Shown piece by piece: positions 17,002-22,085 of a stretch of 22,085 nucleotides of DNA. How positions within the stretch are numbered: position 1 is the first letter of the stretch; each line of letters opens with the position of its first letter. Origin of the DNA: a virus. Under the pieces are notes generated by a model. It saw only the letters and a program-made list of their open reading frames with translations, had not been told where the DNA came from and did no database searches. A program made the position numbers and the translations under genes. The stretch is from positions 1-22,085 of IMG/VR virus record IMGVR_UViG_3300034418_007641, one strand, 5' to 3'.

Positions 17002-17005
17002 TTGT

Positions 17006-20000
17006 TTAGTTGAGTGTTTCTGGAAGTGCACCAGTTTTTCTAAGACCTTCACCTCGTCTTTGGATTGTTGGGAATGTGGATAAACCAACATCAACAGTTT
17101 TTCCAGTAACTCCAATAGAAATTGGAGGTGAAGATCTAGTAATCGATGTAAACAGTCCCCAAGAGAATTCACCAACAATATCTCCACTTGTAGTGAGTCC
17201 AGTTGTAACAGTTCCAGAATCAATATTACATGTCACAATTCCAACTGTTCCGTCAACAGTTATTGCACCAACATAATAGATATTATCCAAGAATGTTGTT
17301 CCAATACCAACTACAGCACTATCGGAACTATCGACTGATGTTACACCAGATCCAACCTTAGTATTCTTAACGAATATTGGATATCCAACTTTCAAATCAT
17401 TACCAAATGCTGTTGGAGATCTATCAAGGAAGAACTTGATTCCTAATGGATGTCCACCTGTTCCCGTAGTAGTCTCAATAGATGTTACTATTCCTGAGAA
17501 ACCAGAGACAAATTCAATACCTCCTAAGTTTTCATAATTTGGATTGGGTAGAGGAATGATAGTTTTTGGTGCAACAGTATATCCAAATCCTGGATTTGTA
17601 ATGTTGATTGGAGTAGTTAAAGATCCACCACTTCCAACTGTTGCGGTTGCAGTGGCAGTTGTTCCAAATCCAACACCAATACGTAAAGGATTTTGGAACT
17701 TAATATTAACAGTAGATCCAGTGTATCCACTTCCACCATTGACAATATTAAGAGAACTAATAGTTCCACCTACACCAATAGTTGCAGTAATATTTGCTGG
17801 TGAAGGATCTTCTTTACCATCAACAACAATACCTGTCAATGAGTTGTATGGTCCGGCACCAAGATTATATGTAAAATCACTTACATCATCAACAAAAACT
17901 CTAGAATCTGAAGTTGAAACATCTTTAATAATTTTTGCAGTTGGATATACTTGAGAAAGTGTAGATTGTCTTGTCTTATATATAAACTCACCATTAATTA
18001 CTCTATCAGTTTTCTGTTTTGTCCATGACATAGGTTTATCATTAACCTCATCAACTCCTTGGTCAATATATAAATTTGTTTCAAACTTATCAGAGAACGA
18101 AACATCAAAAACAGTTCTTTTATTTTGAGTAACTGTTCCAGAAATAGTATCATTTTTAAATACCTGAACATTATCACCTCTTTCCAAAGTTGGAATAACA
18201 TTTTCTACTTGTATATCATCTAAACCTCTTGACCCCCTATAGAAGAAAATGTCAATATTATCACTTGGTTTTGGTGCAACACTGAACGCGAATGATGTGC
18301 CACCATCAAAAGTATATGAATCTCCAGGACTTTGAAGAACTCCATTGATGAATATTAATAATACATTTTGAAGATCTATAGTAGAATCTTCTGGTTTTTC
18401 AAAACTAAGAATTGATCCATTGTAGAATAATGGGAATCTGATTCTTGTTCCATCCTGATAGTTTTCAATGGAATCAATGAAGTCAAGTTCTCCAAACTGC
18501 CATGCTCCAAAATTATCAGTGAATGTCTCTAATACGGTTATTTCAAAATCGGACAATGGAGATGCTAATCCTGATGCAGTAACTAATCCAACTGGTTTAA
18601 ACACATCACCTTTTCTAAATGCATAACCAGATCTTGCGATAGAGAAACTATTGACAGCAAAGTATGTTGAACCAACACCAACCGTTGAACTTGCACCAAC
18701 ATTAACATTAAGTAATAATCCAGTTCCAGTATCTGTTGTTGCACCAACACCTATTCTAGAAACGCCTGTTATTTCAAGATTTTCATATGTAGGTTCAGAA
18801 ACGTAAATTCTAGTTTGATCAGAGTATCCGGAACCACCATTTGTTACATTAAATGTTAATGATCCACCAGCCCCAACAGTCGTTACTGGAGAAGCAGTTA
18901 TGACTGCTCCTGATCCATTTCCAGTTGGATCAAAAACTGAAACTCCAATTGAAACAACTCCATTATATCCGGACCCAACATTATCAGTTGCTCCAAGACC
19001 AATACTATTCTGAATAACTCCACCACTAATCACCGCAGTGACTGCTGCACCAGCAAGAGGTGCATATCCAAGACCACCAGTCGATCCAAGAGAGATAATC
19101 ATGCCACCTCTAGGGATTTGGTTTTGATTCACATCAGATTCCGAAATCAAAATACTATTTGGATCTGCTATGTCTGTTCTGATACCACTGAATACAATTG
19201 AAGATATTCCTGTAGGAGTAGTTTGTTCAATGATCCTGAAATTTTTTGATGGATTGTTTTGGGTTGTCGGAGTTTGGAATATTCCATTAATAAATACCAC
19301 TCCATTTCCACCAGTAGTTCCAATTCCTGCAGTGTTTGCTCCACCAACTGTCAATGTGAACGTTCTTCCAATTCCACTAAATTCATCGGAAATATCATCA
19401 TAAACTTGGTTTGTGGTGTAATCACTTCTAAGGAATACTCTACCAGTAAAATCGGAAGTTTCAAACTCTAAGTTGTTTTTATTTCTAGTAATATTTGAAT
19501 TGCCTCTAGGTGCTTTTGTAAAGAAAATACTGTCCCCAACAATGTTGTAAGATCCTTTGTATATTCTAGTTGATGTCGAATCGGTATGTGATGTTGCGGA
19601 AGATCCCACATGACCTCTCTCGACCTGAACTAATTTTTCAGTTCCAGTATTGGTAATCGGTCCAACATTTGTTGTTCCAAATCCAACATTGACAACTTTC
19701 ATATATTCATCATCGATTTTTAATATGTCAAGAGGAACTATAGTTGTGATTCCACTTAAAGCAAATGTTGTTGCTGAGGTTGTGATTCCACCACCATTTC
19801 CACTTAATGTTTGAGAGATTTTTGTGAATGTGATTGGATATTGTGCAACATTATCGAGAGTAATGATTGCTTTTTCATTTCTCTTTGCCATTGCAAATTT
19901 ATGAGCATTTCCTTCACCTAAAGATGTAAATGTAACTGCTGTTCCCGATTTTGTTGTTGATATTGAGAACTCATTATCGTTATTATTGACAATGGCAAAT

Positions 20001-22085
20001 ACTTGTGTTGGGAGTTCTGCAATAACAGATCCATTTTTATACATCATTGGAGTTGATCCAACACCAACAAATGTTGATCCTGGAGTATAAACTATTTCTT
20101 CACCATTACTAAAGAAGTGGTTATTAATCGAAAATACGCCTGTTGATTGATTAAGGATATTTGTATCTGCTGGATCAAATGTCTTAGCAAAAATTGGAGT
20201 ACCATTCGATCTAAGTACAAAGTCTTCTTTATTGATTCTATCTCCATTGATTGCAAGATATTTGGAAGTATTTACAGTTTCTACTGAATTTCCATATAAA
20301 AGATTTGGTGCTTGATTTAAGAAATCAACAGTTGTATAAAGACATTCACTGAAAGAGTGAATTTCAACATTACCAGTAAAACTTGCATCTGGATAGAACT
20401 TAACTAAAACATTATCTCCAGAATATTCTCCACCAAATGTTCCTATTCCTGTTGTGCTTCCAACTGAAAGGAATGAAGACTGTTGAACATAAATGTCAGT
20501 TTTGTCTTGAACCATCATAATCTGGTGGATAGATTTTGTTGATCCAATACTAACTTCAACTAAAGACCTTGATGCATCAAAAGTATTTTTGTCTAATGAT
20601 AGGAGCGATATCGTACCAACCCCACCAGCAAAATCAGACTGATAAATTGCAGATCTTTCGTTACCAACTGGTTGATTTGGCAAGATATATCTATATGTTC
20701 CAACACCAACAGAAGTTGTTCCGAATCCTACGATTCTAGTTTTTACAACGACATCTTCACCGGAATCATTGTTGAAAGTCAAATTAACTATTCCAGAATC
20801 TATACTTGCTCCAAATGATCCAATCAATCCACTAGATCTTGAGAAATCTTCTGTATCAAAATAGAAGTCTGCAATATTTGTATCAGTTCCATCATGAGTT
20901 AAATACAACTCAACAAAATTCATGTCATTACTACTTTCTTTATAAATCTGTGCATTGACATGAAGTGACGTAAACTTATCAGTTGCAACTCCAATGATAG
21001 TTGAAGTAATTCCAGTAACAACTTCCTGACTGCGGGAGGTTAGATTTACAAATCCGACTGATTGTGTTCCCACACCAACAACTTGATTATCAAACTTTTT
21101 GTAGATATATTTAATATCATATTCAATGTTAAATGGATCTTCTGGAGTAAATCTGAGATAGTTGTCTCCAAATTCATCACTTTCTATTGAGAAGTCACCG
21201 TGCTGTTCTCCATTCTGTGTGGTGAATCCAGATCCGACATTTACTAAAGACTGTTTTTCTAAAATAGCAATATTTCCATTAACATTATTCTTTAAGAAAA
21301 CTAGATTTGTAAGTTGAACATGATTTCTATTACTTACATCAGAAACTTTAAACAAATAATTGTTATATGATCCAACATCATCCAGATTCAATATATTTGT
21401 GTAAGTAAATGGTTCAGATTCAAAAGCACTAAACTGATCTTGAATATTGTCAATTTTTAAAACAATATTAGATCTGGACTCATTATAATTTGTGAGTTTT
21501 TTGTTTGATAATTTTAAGAATTTTGATCTTTCATTGACCAAATCAATATCTTTCACAAAATCAAAGTTATTAATGGTATCCACTCTTTTTTCATCAATAT
21601 AATCTCTTACGATTGTCGTATTGTCTGAGAAACTAGAGATTCCAATCTTATCATCTTCATCGGATATTACTTCTGTATCTGAGAAATTTTTAGTTCCAAC
21701 TGAGTGAACCAAACTATTAACTGGTGTCCTAATGTCTTTCCATTGTTGATTACTCTTAATAGAGTAAGAAAGATTTTGATAATAATCATTATCTGCAAGA
21801 ACCTGATAATCTTCACTCAATTTTCCAGTTTCAGTATCCCAACCTTCGTCTTTTCTATTGGAGAACTGAATCTCATACATTCCATTATATTTGACCAAAG
21901 ATTCGATAGTTGCAATATTTCCAGATGTTTTTCCCTCAATTATCTCATTAGTAGATAGATCATAAGATCCAAATACTTTAAGAGACCCAGTATCATCATA
22001 TCCAGTGACTTCTAAATCTCTCTCTATACCATTACTAATAATCTTTTCTCCAACTTCAAACGCAGATGGTTTTAATGAAATTGTA
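17006..22085 (-). CDS. Giant gp7-like baseplate wedge / virion protein (5' end outside window)
   Basis: At least 1692 codons are in the window. The frame is open to the right edge, so the TTG at 21898 is not the true start. The segment coded at about 21683-21811 (DYYQNLSYSIKSNQQWKDIR ending VHSVGTKNF) resembles the C-terminal part of T4 gp7 (SYYVMKIKSNLPSSRWKSDV...VHPVGFGF). The gene directly precedes gp8, as gp7 does in T4. After this point the chain differs from T4 gp7: about 1600 residues of Gly/Thr/Ser-rich beta repeats. These include two F-I-N-G-(V/I)-(L/F)-Q-(S/T)-P modules (coded near 18350 and 19280), several G-(S/F)-G-Y sites (near 17585, 17725, 18825 and 18965), and a C-terminus ending KTGALPETLN. 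I read it as a gp7 functional counterpart carrying a long fibre-like extension. An alternative is an unrelated wedge protein. Confidence 0.82.
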   Translation of the reverse strand, partial: TISLKPSAFEVGEKIISNGIERDLEVTGYDDTGSLKVFGSYDLSTNEIIEGKTSGNIATIESLVKYNGMYEIQFSNRKDEGWDTETGKLSEDYQVLADNDYYQNLSYSIKSNQQWKDIRTPVNSLVHSVGTKNFSDTEVISDEDDKIGISSFSDNTTIVRDYIDEKRVDTINNFDFVKDIDLVNERSKFLKLSNKKLTNYNESRSNIVLKIDNIQDQFSAFESEPFTYTNILNLDDVGSYNNYLFKVSDVSNRNHVQLTNLVFLKNNVNGNIAILEKQSLVNVGSGFTTQNGEQHGDFSIESDEFGDNYLRFTPEDPFNIEYDIKYIYKKFDNQVVGVGTQSVGFVNLTSRSQEVVTGITSTIIGVATDKFTSLHVNAQIYKESSNDMNFVELYLTHDGTDTNIADFYFDTEDFSRSSGLIGSFGASIDSGIVNLTFNNDSGEDVVVKTRIVGFGTTSVGVGTYRYILPNQPVGNERSAIYQSDFAGGVGTISLLSLDKNTFDASRSLVEVSIGSTKSIHQIMMVQDKTDIYVQQSSFLSVGSTTGIGTFGGEYSGDNVLVKFYPDASFTGNVEIHSFSECLYTTVDFLNQAPNLLYGNSVETVNTSKYLAINGDRINKEDFVLRSNGTPIFAKTFDPADTNILNQSTGVFSINNHFFSNGEEIVYTPGSTFVGVGSTPMMYKNGSVIAELPTQVFAIVNNNDNEFSISTTKSGTAVTFTSLGEGNAHKFAMAKRNEKAIITLDNVAQYPITFTKISQTLSGNGGGITTSATTFALSGITTIVPLDILKIDDEYMKVVNVGFGTTNVGPITNTGTEKLVQVERGHVGSSATSHTDSTSTRIYKGSYNIVGDSIFFTKAPRGNSNITRNKNNLEFETSDFTGRVFLRSDYTTNQVYDDISDEFSGIGRTFTLTVGGANTAGIGTTGGNGVVFINGIFQTPTTQNNPSKNFRIIEQTTPTGISSIVFSGIRTDIADPNSILISESDVNQNQIPRGGMIISLGSTGGLGYAPLAGAAVTAVISGGVIQNSIGLGATDNVGSGYNGVVSIGVSVFDPTGNGSGAVITASPVTTVGAGGSLTFNVTNGGSGYSDQTRIYVSEPTYENLEITGVSRIGVGATTDTGTGLLLNVNVGASSTVGVGSTYFAVNSFSIARSGYAFRKGDVFKPVGLVTASGLASPLSDFEITVLETFTDNFGAWQFGELDFIDSIENYQDGTRIRFPLFYNGSILSFEKPEDSTIDLQNVLLIFINGVLQSPGDSYTFDGGTSFAFSVAPKPSDNIDIFFYRGSRGLDDIQVENVIPTLERGDNVQVFKNDTISGTVTQNKRTVFDVSFSDKFETNLYIDQGVDEVNDKPMSWTKQKTDRVINGEFIYKTRQSTLSQVYPTAKIIKDVSTSDSRVFVDDVSDFTYNLGAGPYNSLTGIVVDGKEDPSPANITATIGVGGTISSLNIVNGGSGYTGSTVNIKFQNPLRIGVGFGTTATATATVGSGGSLTTPINITNPGFGYTVAPKTIIPLPNPNYENLGGIEFVSGFSGIVTSIETTTGTGGHPLGIKFFLDRSPTAFGNDLKVGYPIFVKNTKVGSGVTSVDSSDSAVVGIGTTFLDNIYYVGAITVDGTVGIVTCNIDSGTVTTGLTTSGDIVGEFSWGLFTSITRSSPPISIGVTGKTVDVGLSTFPTIQRRGEGLRKTGALPETLN

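Noticed and set aside
21896-21898. TTG as the start of the giant gp7-like protein
   Set aside because: The frame stays open upstream to the window edge with coherent protein sequence (for example NEIIEGKTSGNIATIESL), so the gene is truncated by the window.
1-22085. tRNA genes, CRISPR arrays, insertion sequences, integrase or attachment sites, defence or metabolic genes
   Set aside because: None was seen; the window is continuous late structural coding sequence.

Overview
This window is a late virion-structure region of a T4-like marine myovirus (contractile-tailed phage). It is AT-rich, every supported gene lies on the minus strand, and genes are packed with 1-53 nt gaps or short overlaps. 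Five genes are recognisable T4 homologues in T4 order when read in the direction of transcription, from high to low coordinates: gp8 (baseplate wedge), gp13 and gp14 (neck), gp15 (tail completion) and gp16 (small terminase). A gp7-like giant protein precedes gp8. The accessory proteins (DUF4815 giant protein, repeat fibre, Cys/Lys-rich modular protein, internal-protein-like small protein) resemble those of cyanophages and pelagic myoviruses. No metabolic or host-specific gene is present, so a cyanobacterial host cannot be told from a SAR11-like one.

Layout in transcription order. Baseplate and fibre block (22085 to 7680): a giant gp7-like protein running off the right edge; a 30-nt gap with a perfect T4-type late promoter TATAAATA; gp8; a 2509-residue DUF4815 protein; and a 64-residue coiled-coil protein. 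A 53-nt gap with a second perfect TATAAATA follows. Neck and packaging block (7626 to 2628): a small predicted beta-sandwich protein, a fibre-like repeat protein, gp13, gp14, gp15 and gp16, several joined by TAATG stop/start overlaps. Head-accessory block (2659 to 1): a 661-residue mosaic of Cys- and Lys-rich modules, a 102-residue protein whose first ten residues look like the T4 capsid-targeting sequence of internal proteins, and the start of a conserved marine-phage virion protein that runs off the left edge.

The products should jointly build the baseplate periphery and fibres, close the head-tail neck, and start DNA packaging. The most interesting stretch is the three-gene block after gp16. 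Its small protein carries an apparent capsid-targeting peptide, and its modular protein has (L/I/V)-x-E sites near module boundaries. Together they suggest head-internal cargo processed by the gp21-type prohead protease. A second theme is a Gly-x-Gly-Tyr-x-x-x-Pro repeat found in several virion proteins, which enlarges neck protein gp14 to nearly twice the T4 length. There are no tRNAs, CRISPR arrays, insertion sequences, or gene-free stretches over 60 nt.
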